Position numbers and translations under genes: made by a program. A DNA stretch of 64,000 bases from Pseudosulfitobacter pseudonitzschiae (lineage in GTDB: Bacteria; Pseudomonadota; Alphaproteobacteria; Rhodobacterales; Rhodobacteraceae): assembly GCF_002222635.1 (NCBI RefSeq), contig NZ_CP022417.1, positions 186,001 through 250,000 on the forward strand. Reading direction: 5' to 3'. Below, one piece after another: positions 42,306-50,240 of this stretch (the stretch's first letter is position 1; every line of letters begins with the position of its first letter). The notes beneath the pieces are model-generated. The model was not told where the DNA came from, did not search any database, and was given only the letters and a program-made list of their open reading frames with translations.

Positions 42306-44085
42306 GCTGCGAATTCAGGCGTTTTGGGCGGATGAACGCGGCGCCGTCATCATCATCTTTGCGCTGGTGCTGACGGTTCTACTGGGCTTTGTCGCGCTGG
42401 GGGTTGACCTGAGTTCGCTATACTTCCGGCAAAAGACGCTGCAAACGCGCGCTGATCTTGCTGCGGTCAGCGCTGTGAACAATCTGAGCGACAGTCCCGC
42501 CGCATACGCCCTGACCACCATCGAGGGTAACGGGCTTGATGCGAGTGCGATGACGTCCATCAACTATGGGCATTACCAACGCGATCCGGCACTGGATCCA
42601 GACGACAGGCTGACCGACCGTGAGCTGAGTGATCTGGATGTGAACGCGGCCACCGTGTCCCTGCAAGAGGCCGCGCCGCTGTATTTTGCCCGCAGTTTTT
42701 TAGCGCAAGACACGACGCAGCTGGGGGCCCGTGCGACCGCCGCGAGCTTTGATCTGGCCTCGTTCAGTCTGGCATCGGGACTGTCTTCGATGAATGAGGG
42801 GCTGTTGAACGCGCTTTTGTCAGAGGCGACAGGCAGCGAAATTTCGTTGACTGTGCTGGACTATAAAGCATTGGCCGTTGCCCAGATTGACCTGCTGACA
42901 TTTTCAGACGCTCTGGCAACCCGTGCGGATTTGACGGCTCTGACTTACGAAGATCTGCTGACCAGTGATGTCGAGCTGCTTGATATTGCTGGGGCTCTTT
43001 TGGACACTGGCGTGGTTCAGGGGTCCACTGCGGCGCTGATTGCGATCCTGAATTCCGGAAGCAATGCCCTGTTGGATGCCGAAAAGCTGATTGGCGTGGA
43101 CGGTGACGACGTCGCGGTGCAGCTTGAGGATGTTTTGCCCACTGTCACTGTGTCCGCTCTGGATGTGTTAATGTCATCGGTGGATGTTATCAACGCCAAC
43201 CGTTTCATCGATCTAAAGCTGGATCTGAACATACCCGGTCTACTGGAGACGAACCTGAAGATAGTGGTGGGTGAGCGTCCAGCGTGGATCATGTTCGCGG
43301 AACGAGGCGCTACAGCGCATACCGCACAGGTGCGGATGAAACTGGATCTGACTCTAGACACCGATATTCTGTCAGGCTTGGAGACGACCCTCGGTATCGT
43401 CTCCCTTGACATTGTCTCGGTAGAAGTGCCCCTTTACCTTGAGATTGCCAGCGCCATGGTAACATTGACGGGATTGGACTGCGGGGCCACAGGAGGTGAA
43501 CCGTTGGCTACTTTCGACACGGGTACATCTCCGCTGACTGGTGTGACGGGCACCCATGTTGCCGAACTGTTTTTGGGACGGTTCCCCGCCCCAGATTTTG
43601 AAAACATGACAACTCTGTTGGATCAGAATGATCTTGAAGAGGCAAAACTGCTAGGTCTGAATATCCAAGTGGACGCGTCAATTGTGCCGCTAGTTCCAAT
43701 CATTATCAACCTTGAGGCGGCCAAGCTTATGGCTAAATCCCACGTGTCCTTTGGAGTGTCCGAACAGTCGCAGACTATCTTTACCCGCTCAGAAGAAGGG
43801 CAAACCAAAACATTCGGCTCGGAGGCGCTGCTAGGTTCTGCCCTAAGTTCGCTTCTGACTGGTGCAGAAACGCACCTAGAAATTATCGGTACAGATCTGA
43901 TTTCGTCATTGCTGTCTACCGTACGTTCCCTTGTCGCGGACTTGCTTGATCCGGTTTTGTCTTTGATACTCTTCCCACTGGATGTGGTGCTGGACAGTGT
44001 GCTTGAACTGCTTGGCATCAAAGTAGGGTACGCAGAGCTTACACTGCACAAGGCGCATTGTGGGCGGATCATGTTGGTCAGGTGA
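42295..44085 (+). CDS. TadG-like protein
   Basis: 596-aa protein with the Flp-assembly TadG-type N-terminal domain: AFWADERGAVIIIFALVLTV, then GVDLSSLYFRQKTLQTRADL. The remainder is a Leu-rich periplasmic or surface domain with repeated L-x-L-D patterns (LLTSDVELLDIAGALLDTG) and no von Willebrand domain that I can recognise. Start is TTG 42295, with GGAG 8 bp upstream; it overlaps the tadE end by 11 bp. A base-composition shift toward AT from about 43300 is noticeable. Anchor or minor tip component of the pilus. Confidence 0.8.
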   Translation: MPIKLRIQAFWADERGAVIIIFALVLTVLLGFVALGVDLSSLYFRQKTLQTRADLAAVSAVNNLSDSPAAYALTTIEGNGLDASAMTSINYGHYQRDPALDPDDRLTDRELSDLDVNAATVSLQEAAPLYFARSFLAQDTTQLGARATAASFDLASFSLASGLSSMNEGLLNALLSEATGSEISLTVLDYKALAVAQIDLLTFSDALATRADLTALTYEDLLTSDVELLDIAGALLDTGVVQGSTAALIAILNSGSNALLDAEKLIGVDGDDVAVQLEDVLPTVTVSALDVLMSSVDVINANRFIDLKLDLNIPGLLETNLKIVVGERPAWIMFAERGATAHTAQVRMKLDLTLDTDILSGLETTLGIVSLDIVSVEVPLYLEIASAMVTLTGLDCGATGGEPLATFDTGTSPLTGVTGTHVAELFLGRFPAPDFENMTTLLDQNDLEEAKLLGLNIQVDASIVPLVPIIINLEAAKLMAKSHVSFGVSEQSQTIFTRSEEGQTKTFGSEALLGSALSSLLTGAETHLEIIGTDLISSLLSTVRSLVADLLDPVLSLILFPLDVVLDSVLELLGIKVGYAELTLHKAHCGRIMLVR

Positions 44086-44152
44086 TCGCATTGCCTGGAC
44101 CAAGACCACCAAAGGGCGAATTGCGCCGCACCAAACTGACCGGAGCTATACA

Positions 44153-44959
44153 TTGACACCTTTTTTCTTTCATTTTCGCCGCCTCTGCCTGATTGCGGTG
44201 GCGCTTAGCCTGTCAGCTTGTGCGGTGCAAACTGTGCCGAACGCCGGTCCGGGCAGAACCACCGAAGAGGGCTCCAGCACGTTGCGACTGGCACAGGCCA
44301 CGGCGGAATCGGGAGACTACACAAATGCGGCCAGATTGTTCGAAAAGGCACTGACCAGCGATCCGGAATCAGTTGCTGCCCTGAAGGGCGCCGGTGATGC
44401 CTATTCGCGCATGGGACAACATGGCCGCGCAGAAACCGTTTTGCTGCGCGCGCACGAACTGGCCTCTAACAATGACGATGTATTGGCCATTCTCGCGCGG
44501 GTGTATCTGGCGCAAAAACGCCCCGACGAGGCGCTGAAATATTACGACAAGGCGCTTCGGATCAATCGCAGCAATATATCTGCGATCACGGGCAAAGGTG
44601 TCGCACTTGATACTATGTCGCAACACCTCAAAGCGCAAAAGGTCTATCAGGAGGGGTTGTCGACCTATCCCACGAACTTCATCCTGCGCAGCAACTATGC
44701 CTTGTCGCTGGCATTGACTGGCAATTCGGACAAAGCGATCAACATCTTGCAAGAACTGGTACGAGACCCGAATGCAGCACCGCATGTTCGGGACAATCTG
44801 GCCCTGGTCTATGGTCTTGCCGGTTTGGAAAACGAAGCTCGTGCGACTTTATCTCTGGATATGAGTGCGCAGGAGATAGAAGAGAATATCGCCATATACA
44901 GGGCGCTGCGACGCACGATGAACGACGGAAACCCGATCGGATCGCTGGTATTTGCCTAG
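44153..44959 (+). CDS. tadD: TadD-like tetratricopeptide lipoprotein
   Basis: 268-aa outer-membrane lipoprotein: signal segment CLIAVALSLSAC with lipobox LSAC. After that come four to five tetratricopeptide repeats (NAARLFEKALTSDPESVAAL; VLAILARVYLAQKRPDEALK; ALSLALTGNSDKAINILQEL). TadD acts as a pilotin-type factor for the Tad secretin. TTG start at 44153 with GGAG 7 bp upstream; the frame upstream to 44060 has no signal sequence. Last gene of the plus-strand operon. Confidence 0.87.
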   Translation: MTPFFFHFRRLCLIAVALSLSACAVQTVPNAGPGRTTEEGSSTLRLAQATAESGDYTNAARLFEKALTSDPESVAALKGAGDAYSRMGQHGRAETVLLRAHELASNNDDVLAILARVYLAQKRPDEALKYYDKALRINRSNISAITGKGVALDTMSQHLKAQKVYQEGLSTYPTNFILRSNYALSLALTGNSDKAINILQELVRDPNAAPHVRDNLALVYGLAGLENEARATLSLDMSAQEIEENIAIYRALRRTMNDGNPIGSLVFA

Positions 44960-45002
44960 AGTGCTATCGACGCGCGGCAGGCGCTGGTCCAACCCTGTCG
45001 CG

Positions 45003-45027
45003 GCTGCATTCGCGAGGCAGCTTTATT
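45003..45027 (+). terminator. Terminator candidate of the tad operon
   Basis: GCTGC (45003-45007) and GCAGC (45017-45021) form a 5-bp stem with a 9-nt loop, followed by TTTATT, 44 bp after the tadD stop codon. Short but correctly placed, between convergent genes. Confidence 0.45.
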
Positions 45028-45045
45028 CGAGAAAAGCGGCGACAA

Positions 45046-46011
45046 CTAAGATGCCGGCTCTGAAACGGAATGTGATTCCAGCTTTGTTTTCTGACGGGCG
45101 TCCACTCGACGAATTGCCCGGTCAAAGGTGAACTTAACTCTTTGGGTCCGGTTGGCATAGGGTTGGATCGGTCGCCCTGTCGACAGCGCAACCTTCATCT
45201 GGCGACCGTCGTCATAAAGCAGGTCCAGCTTGTCCATCTCGGCCTGGATTTTATCTTCAAGATCGACCCAGAGCTCGGATATTTCTTCGATCACGATGCA
45301 GAGAATCGTACCGCTTCCGTTGTATGCCATAAGAAGTTGCGGGCAATTGACAGCCTTTGCGATCGCTTGGGCACTTGCCGCGATGGCACTGGCATATTCC
45401 CGACTGGATCCATTTGTATAGAGGTCTTCAATGTTGTCGATCTTCACCGCAAAAACCTGACAAATATTGAGAGTGTTGCGTGCAAGCTGCGACAGGTAGT
45501 TGCCCAGCGAAAAAGGCAGCACCAACTGGTCAATGCCCAGAATATGCACCGGATCTTCGAACCCGAACCTGTGGATGCCGGGCAGACCGTGGGCCCGCAT
45601 CGTTTGCGGATCAAGACGCGGTGACTGATCCGTTGTTTCCATCATGCGTTTTGCAACGCGCAACCGGTTTGCGATGTCTTTGATTTCAAACGGTTTGGTG
45701 ATGTAGTCGTTTGCACCAGCGGCAAAAGCCTGTTCGATCGAAGTCGGATCCGACTTCAAGGTCAGCATCAGGATTGGCGTGTTGCGATAGGCATCCAAAC
45801 GGCGGATTTCACGGCACAGGGTGATACCGTCCATTTCGGGCATGACAATGTCCAGCAACAGGCAATCAAACTGCGCGTCTGCTTCGGCCAGAATGGCAAG
45901 CGCTTCAGCACCCGAAGCCGCTACACTCACATCCGGAAAATCGGTTTTCTGAAGAATGGCCGGCAGAAAATCAAGAATGAAAGGGTTATCGTCAACGGCA
46001 AGAATTCTCAT
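45046..46011 (-). CDS. Response regulator with C-terminal domain resembling a degenerate GGDEF
   Basis: 321-aa protein. The receiver domain (about 1-120) is complete: VDDNPF at the N-terminus, phospho-Asp54 in LLLDIVMPEMDG, and Lys107 in YITKPFE. The C-terminal part (about 165-290) looks like a GGDEF fold without catalytic motif: FAVKIDNIEDLYTNGSS fits the start of GGDEF domains, AYNGSGTILCIVIEE stands where GGDEF should be, and KVALSTGRPIQP replaces the VSIG strand. If so it cannot make c-di-GMP but could bind nucleotide or a partner. Start ATG 46011 (GAGG upstream). Last gene of the repeat-protein operon that begins at 48060. Confidence 0.75.
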   Translation of the reverse strand: MRILAVDDNPFILDFLPAILQKTDFPDVSVAASGAEALAILAEADAQFDCLLLDIVMPEMDGITLCREIRRLDAYRNTPILMLTLKSDPTSIEQAFAAGANDYITKPFEIKDIANRLRVAKRMMETTDQSPRLDPQTMRAHGLPGIHRFGFEDPVHILGIDQLVLPFSLGNYLSQLARNTLNICQVFAVKIDNIEDLYTNGSSREYASAIAASAQAIAKAVNCPQLLMAYNGSGTILCIVIEEISELWVDLEDKIQAEMDKLDLLYDDGRQMKVALSTGRPIQPYANRTQRVKFTFDRAIRRVDARQKTKLESHSVSEPAS

Positions 46012-46025
46012 TTTCTTCGACCTCG

Positions 46026-46568
46026 TTATTTGGCTTTTGCGGTTTCGCATCTTTGGCTGCGCGCATGTGGTTCGTGACGCGATTTTCGCTTTCCATGTTC
46101 GTCTTCGCTGGTCGCACTCCGTTGCAGCATCGCATGAATAACAGACGACACGACCGCGGCCACGCCACCACCCAGAACATAGGTCAGCGCTACCGTCCCA
46201 AGGCTGGCCCCAAGTAGAAAGGCAACGGCAGCCGACAGGTTGGCGTAGATCAGTCCGATAAAAAGAAATGCCGAAATGCTGGTTTTCGGTTTTTCGGTTT
46301 TGACGACCGGTGGCGGGGCGCAGTCAATCTCGATCAGATCAACGTCGTAGGATACGGCCGACAAACGCTCCGGGTCTGCCTTGGTGCGGGGTGTGCCGGT
46401 CTCAGCATTGTTTTGTTGTCCGGCAGGGGCTGTGTCACCGCGGCTACAAAATAAAAAGGCTGACCGGAAAGAGTTTTTGGGCAGGTGCGTTCCGGTCAGC
46501 GCAGTGGAATGGTCCCTCGCTTCTGCCTTTGCTGGCAGGTTTGATGAGGGGCCATATCCGATTTTCAT
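46026..46568 (-). CDS. Unknown protein with two membrane segments
   Basis: About 180 aa. The N-terminal half is polar and disordered-looking, the middle has the acidic VDLIEIDCAPPPVV, then two hydrophobic segments (SAFLFIGLIYANLSAAVAFL; TVALTYVLGGGVAAVVSSVI) and a basic tail rich in Arg, Lys and His. I do not recognise the family. ATG 46568 follows the repeat-protein stop by 16 bp; the frame is open to 46610 but overlaps that gene. Located between the repeat protein and the response regulator with tight spacing, so probably part of the same function. Confidence 0.6.
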   Translation of the reverse strand: MKIGYGPSSNLPAKAEARDHSTALTGTHLPKNSFRSAFLFCSRGDTAPAGQQNNAETGTPRTKADPERLSAVSYDVDLIEIDCAPPPVVKTEKPKTSISAFLFIGLIYANLSAAVAFLLGASLGTVALTYVLGGGVAAVVSSVIHAMLQRSATSEDEHGKRKSRHEPHARSQRCETAKAK

Positions 46569-46584
46569 GAGGTGCGTTTCCCGA

Positions 46585-48060
46585 TCAAATGTCCGGGGTG
46601 CCGTCACCACCCAAGCCGCCGGTGAGGTCGCCCAAAAGATCGGTCCCCTCGGTCAGGTTGTCGAGCGTACCGCCAAGCAGGTCACCGCCGCCAAGCAGGC
46701 CACCAACAAGTCCGTCTTCACCGGTGATACCGCCAAGCAGGTCACCGCCGCCGAGCAGGCCGCCAACAAGGCCATCCTCACCGGTGATACCGCCAAGCAG
46801 GTCACCGCCGCCGAGCAGGCCACCAACAAGGCCATCCTCACCGGTGATACCGCCAAGCAGGTCGCCGCCGCCGAGCAGGCCACCAACAAGGCCATCCTCG
46901 CCAGTCAGACCGCCCAGCAGATCGTTGCCGCCGAGAAGACCACCCAGCAGGCCATCTTCGCCCGTCAGCCCATCCAGTAGACCCGAATTGCTGCCGTCCG
47001 AGTTGCCATCGCCAAGGACACCCGTGTTGGTCAGTTCTCCAACCAGTCCGCTGTTGCCGGTGACATCAGCCAGCTGTCCATCGTTGCCAACAAGGTCACC
47101 CAGTAGACCGTCGGACCCTGTGATGTCGCCCAGCAAACCGTTGTTGCCAGTGATATCGCCAAGCAGACCACTGTCCGAGAGCAAGCCGTCCAGAATTCCC
47201 ATTTCACCAGTGACGCCATCCCCCAGCAGCGGCTGGCCGAGAAGGTCATTCGCAATATCACCAAGGGGGCTGTCCTCACCTACGAGGTCACCCAGCAGAC
47301 CGTCGGATCCTGTGATGTCGCCCAGCAAACCGTTGTTGCCGGTCAGGTCACCCAAGAGCCCGTCATCGGAGATGATAGGGTCGAGGAAGCCCTGATCCGC
47401 ATCGGCATCCGCGTCGGCATCCGCGTCGGCATCTGCATCCGCGTCGGCATCTGCATCCGCATCTGCGTCGGCATCAGCATCGGCATCCGCGTCGGCATCT
47501 GCATCCGCATCTGCGTCGGCATCAGCATCGGCATCGGCATCGGCATCCGCGTCGGCATCCGCGTCGGCATCTGCATCCGCGTCGGCATCAGCATCTGCAT
47601 CCGCATCTGCGTCCGCATCTGCGTCGGCATCAGCATCCGCGTCAGCATCGGCATCGGCATCAGCATCGGCATCCGCGTCGGCATCCGCATCAGCATCCGC
47701 GTCGGCATCAGCATCCGCGTCCCCATCGTCAACATCATCATCGCTGCCGCCACCGGCTGCGCCAAGCAGGCCCAAGCCGCCAACCACTGCAGCGGCGACC
47801 AAACCTTCATCCTGCATGGCACCGCCTGCACCTGCTGCGGGATCACCCTCGACGCCGCTTTCCGTGCCGTCACCAAGTACCAGGCTGTGCAATGAGCCAT
47901 CCGCCGCAGGCGTGTAAAAATCATTGACGGTAATCACGTCGCCGTTTTTGAGGGTAATGAACAGGTCATCGCCCCGACGGGTATAGTTGGTGATATCCGT
48001 CCGCATCGCTTCAATCCGGATACCGATTTCTGGGCCCGCCTGGATGCTTGAGTTTGCCAT
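46585..48060 (-). CDS. BapA-prefix repeat protein 1 with Asp-Ala tract (probable T1SS-secreted adhesin)
   Basis: 491-aa acidic protein. Residues about 10-60 (IRIEAMRTDITNYTRRGDDL then FITLKNGDVITVNDFY) match the BapA-prefix-like domain found at the N-terminus of secreted biofilm proteins. Then come a Gly/Ala-rich hydrophobic patch (AAAVVGGLGLLGAAGGGS), an acidic DDDVDD, and 54 Asp-Ala dipeptides. The rest consists of Gly/Leu-rich units: GLLGDITGNNGLLGDITGSD, later 20-residue repeats such as EDGLVGGLLGGGDLLGGITG. No signal peptide; the end, DGTPDI, is acidic then hydrophobic like type I secretion signals. AGGAG 8 bp before ATG 48060. A type I system lies 11 kb away. Surface adhesin role is inference. 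Confidence 0.75.
   Translation of the reverse strand: MANSSIQAGPEIGIRIEAMRTDITNYTRRGDDLFITLKNGDVITVNDFYTPAADGSLHSLVLGDGTESGVEGDPAAGAGGAMQDEGLVAAAVVGGLGLLGAAGGGSDDDVDDGDADADADADADADADADADADADADADADADADADADADADADADADADADADADADADADADADADADADADADADADADADADADADADADADADADADADADADADQGFLDPIISDDGLLGDLTGNNGLLGDITGSDGLLGDLVGEDSPLGDIANDLLGQPLLGDGVTGEMGILDGLLSDSGLLGDITGNNGLLGDITGSDGLLGDLVGNDGQLADVTGNSGLVGELTNTGVLGDGNSDGSNSGLLDGLTGEDGLLGGLLGGNDLLGGLTGEDGLVGGLLGGGDLLGGITGEDGLVGGLLGGGDLLGGITGEDGLVGGLLGGGDLLGGITGEDGLVGGLLGGGDLLGGTLDNLTEGTDLLGDLTGGLGGDGTPDI
46681..46980 (-). repeat. 60-bp tandem repeat, five units, in repeat protein 1
   Basis: Five consecutive 60-bp units encode 20-residue Gly/Leu-rich repeats. 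Units two and three (46741-46860) differ by a few bases only, while the outer ones diverge, especially the fifth. This is the pattern of recent expansion in the middle of an older array. Confidence 0.85.
47395..47721 (-). repeat. Asp-Ala dipeptide tract (hexanucleotide repeat, 54 dipeptides plus one Asp)
   Basis: 109 codons alternate strictly between Asp and Ala. Both Asp codons and several Ala codons (GCA, GCC, GCG, GCT) are mixed irregularly. At DNA level it is therefore an imperfect 6-bp microsatellite, though at protein level it is perfect. Confidence 0.95.
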
Positions 48061-48103
48061 TTTTTTAACTCCTGATGGTACTGCGTAAAACACGCGCTTA
48101 TGC

Positions 48104-48133
48104 TTAAGTATGTATGTTACTCTTAAGTATGTA
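48104..48133. promoter_or_regulatory. Two TTAAGTATGTA motifs upstream of repeat protein 1
   Basis: TTAAGTATGTA occurs at 48104-48114 and again at 48123-48133 (19-bp spacing), 44 to 73 bp upstream of the minus-strand start at 48060. The first is centred on CTTAAG inside ATGCTTAAGTAT, one base from a perfect palindrome. Same motif as upstream of flp. Confidence 0.6.
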
Positions 48134-48267
48134 AGAACACACCAAAGGTATATGTGTCAACGCTTCTGGTTGTATTGTGCGGGGTGGAAAGTGTCGGGAT
48201 TTTCCAGGTTTTCCGCGCCAAATACATCTCTAACTATATGTAAATAAAAGGCTATTACCGGAAATCG

Positions 48268-48297
48268 AAAAAGCCCCACCATTTGGCGGGGCTTTTG
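48268..48297. terminator. Strong intrinsic terminator after repeat protein 2
   Basis: AAAAGCCCC (48269-48277) pairs with GGGGCTTTT (48288-48296), extended inside by CC/GG around an ATTT loop. The A-tract on one side and T-tract on the other make it work in either direction. It lies 30 bp after the stop codon of the minus-strand gene at 48327. Confidence 0.85.
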
Positions 48298-48326
48298 CTA
48301 TTAGGCTCGATGTGGAAATACTCTGT

Positions 48327-49943
48327 TTACACGCCATCTATCGTCGATGTGAGGCCGGACAGCAGTCCATCGTCGCCTGTCAGGCCGCCCAAAAGGTCAC
48401 CGCCCAGCAGGCCATCGGTCAGCCCGCCCAGCAGGCCACCCGTTGCGCTGTCCTCGTCGGTGCCGTCACCCAGCAGGCCAACACCTGTCAAGTCGCCGAT
48501 CAGGCCTTCCTCGCCTGTTATATCACCCAACAGGCTGTCGTTTCCGACTACACCGCCAACAATGCCTTCCGAGCCTGTTACGGTGCCCAGAATTCCGGAA
48601 TTGCCGGTGACATCACCAAGCAGTCCGCCATCGGCAATGACCGGATCCAGCAGGCCGCTATCTGCGCCAAGCGAACCGATCAAGCCCTCGACAGTGTCAG
48701 AGACGCCACCAAGCAGGCCGTCATCGCCACCCAGCACACCGCCGAGCAAGCCTTCGTCGCCCAGCACGCCACCGAGCAGGCCGTCATCGCCACCCAGCAC
48801 ACCGCCGAGCAAGCCTTCGTCGCCCAGCACGCCACCAAGCAGGCCGTCATCGCCACCCAGCACACCGCCGAGCAAGCCTTCGTCGCCCAGCACGCCACCA
48901 AGCAGGCCGTCATCGCCACCCAGCACACCGCCGAGCAAGCCTTCGTCGCCCAGCACGCCACCGAGCAGGCCGTCATCGCCCAGCACGCCACCAAGCAAGC
49001 CTTCGTCGCCCAGCACGCCACCGAGCAGGCCGTCATCGCCACCCAGCACACCGCCGAGCAAGCCTTCGTCGCCTAGAAGCCCGCCAACGATACCGTCTTG
49101 CCCCAGAATTCCGTCCGTCAGACCGGTGCTGCCAAGCAGGCCGCCAACGATGCCTTGATCGCCAAGAATGCCGTCAACAACGCCTTCTACCGTTTCAAGA
49201 ACACCGTCTACAGCACTGCCTTCTCCCAGAAGGCCATCAGTCAAACCGGTGCTACCCAGAACTCCGCCCAAAAGACCGTCTTCAGACACCAGACCGCCCG
49301 TCAGGCTGCCCGATCCGTCGCTGTTGCCCAAAAGGCCACCGCCCAGCAGGCCCCCGACAAGTCCGTCAGAGCCGGTGACGTCGCCCAGCAAGCCGTCATC
49401 ACCAATTAACTGACCCAGCAGGCCATCCGATCCTGTAACCGCGCCCAAAAGGCCGTCATTTCCGGTCAGATCGCCCAGAAGCCCTTCATCTGCCAGAACG
49501 GGGTCAAGCAGTCCCTCGACGGCAGGTTCCGTTGGTTCTGTCGGGTCGGTAGGCTGGGTCGGGTCAGTTGGATCGGTGGGGTTTGTCGGGTCCGTCGGCT
49601 CGGTCGGCGTATCATCGTCGCTGCCGCTGTTGGTCGCAACCAGACCGGTCGCCAGTGCCGCAAGCCCTGCGCCGATCTCTTCCATGTTCATGCCAAGACC
49701 CGCGACCTCGTCGGTTGCGTCATCAAGCCCTTCAACCCCGCTGAAGCTGCCGTCGGCCAACATCAGTTTGTGGGTCTCTCCGCCTGCAGCGCGGCTGTAA
49801 AAATCGGTGACCGTGATACTTTGGCCATTGTTCATCTCAACAATCAGATTGTCGCCAGACTTAACGTAGCGGGCAATATCGGTTTTGGTGGCTGCAATGG
49901 TAACATTCGCTGCCGCCCCAGCTTGAATTTTTGTGGTAGCCAT
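48327..49943 (-). CDS. BapA-prefix repeat protein 2 (probable T1SS-secreted adhesin)
   Basis: 538-aa acidic protein with the same layout as repeat protein 1. BapA-prefix-like start (TKTDIARYVKSGDNLIVEMN and NGQSITVTDFY), a hydrophobic Gly/Ala patch (AALATGLVATNSGSDDD), and a Thr/Pro/Asp linker of PTDPT type. Then come Gly/Leu repeats: GLLGDLTGNDGLLGAVTGSD, and a central block of 21-residue units with DEGLLGGVLGGDDGLLGGVL. The end, STIDGV, is acidic then hydrophobic. No signal peptide, so type I secretion is likely. Start ATG 49943 with GAGG about 9 bp upstream. Single-gene transcript with its own terminator; motif copies lie in the upstream region. Function inferred. Confidence 0.75.
   Translation of the reverse strand: MATTKIQAGAAANVTIAATKTDIARYVKSGDNLIVEMNNGQSITVTDFYSRAAGGETHKLMLADGSFSGVEGLDDATDEVAGLGMNMEEIGAGLAALATGLVATNSGSDDDTPTEPTDPTNPTDPTDPTQPTDPTEPTEPAVEGLLDPVLADEGLLGDLTGNDGLLGAVTGSDGLLGQLIGDDGLLGDVTGSDGLVGGLLGGGLLGNSDGSGSLTGGLVSEDGLLGGVLGSTGLTDGLLGEGSAVDGVLETVEGVVDGILGDQGIVGGLLGSTGLTDGILGQDGIVGGLLGDEGLLGGVLGGDDGLLGGVLGDEGLLGGVLGDDGLLGGVLGDEGLLGGVLGGDDGLLGGVLGDEGLLGGVLGGDDGLLGGVLGDEGLLGGVLGGDDGLLGGVLGDEGLLGGVLGGDDGLLGGVSDTVEGLIGSLGADSGLLDPVIADGGLLGDVTGNSGILGTVTGSEGIVGGVVGNDSLLGDITGEEGLIGDLTGVGLLGDGTDEDSATGGLLGGLTDGLLGGDLLGGLTGDDGLLSGLTSTIDGV
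48705..49079 (-). repeat. 63-bp tandem repeat, six units (one of 60 bp), in repeat protein 2
   Basis: Units start at 48705, 48768, 48831, 48894, 48957 and 49017. They are almost identical at DNA level. The fifth lacks three bases, removing one Gly codon without breaking the frame. This indicates recent duplication and likely length variation between strains. Confidence 0.9.
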
Positions 49944-50240
49944 CTCAACATCCTCTGCGCGGCGCGACCGCACTATCTAAAGTTTGGATTTACATACCTA
50001 ATAGAGAAAACACATACTAAAGTTGCAGTCAATATGACTCGCGCTTTGAGTTTGCGGCTTTCTTGAAATCAGCCAACTTGTTGCACTTCCATTAAATGAT
50101 GTGGGAAGCCCGTTGCGCCGGAGTTGACAGGGGGTCGGTTGGGATAGAGTCTTTTGTTTAGGGCACTTGCACGTTTAAAGTGTGTTCATGCCCCGGCCCT
50201 ACACTTTACCAGAGGTGGCGGTTTGCCGTTGGAGAGAGTA
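49944..50240. promoter_or_regulatory. Divergent promoter region between repeat protein 2 and the hybrid kinase
   Basis: About 300 bp without a gene. Near the repeat-protein side are TACATACCTAA (49991-50001) and CATACTAAAG (50013-50022), two degenerate copies of the shared motif in reverse orientation. Toward the kinase a TTGACA (about 50124) could be a -35 element, though no good -10 follows at the usual distance. Confidence 0.55.

Noticed and set aside
46381-46980. Long plus-strand frame over repeat protein 1, reading Ala/Thr/Lys-rich repeats
   Set aside because: It is the antisense of the 60-bp repeats. Repetition keeps several frames open. The minus frame has the ribosome site, the conserved prefix domain and sensible neighbours.
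47395-47721. Hexanucleotide repeat considered as non-coding satellite
   Set aside because: The frame is preserved through 109 codons with synonymous drift, inside a gene with a good start.
48705-49079. Regular direct repeats considered as a CRISPR array
   Set aside because: Units are contiguous with no unique spacers and are in frame within a protein gene.
48283-49158. Two long plus-strand frames over repeat protein 2 (Pro/Ser-rich and Ala/Gln-rich)
   Set aside because: Antisense shadows of the 63-bp repeats, without a ribosome site or recognisable domain.
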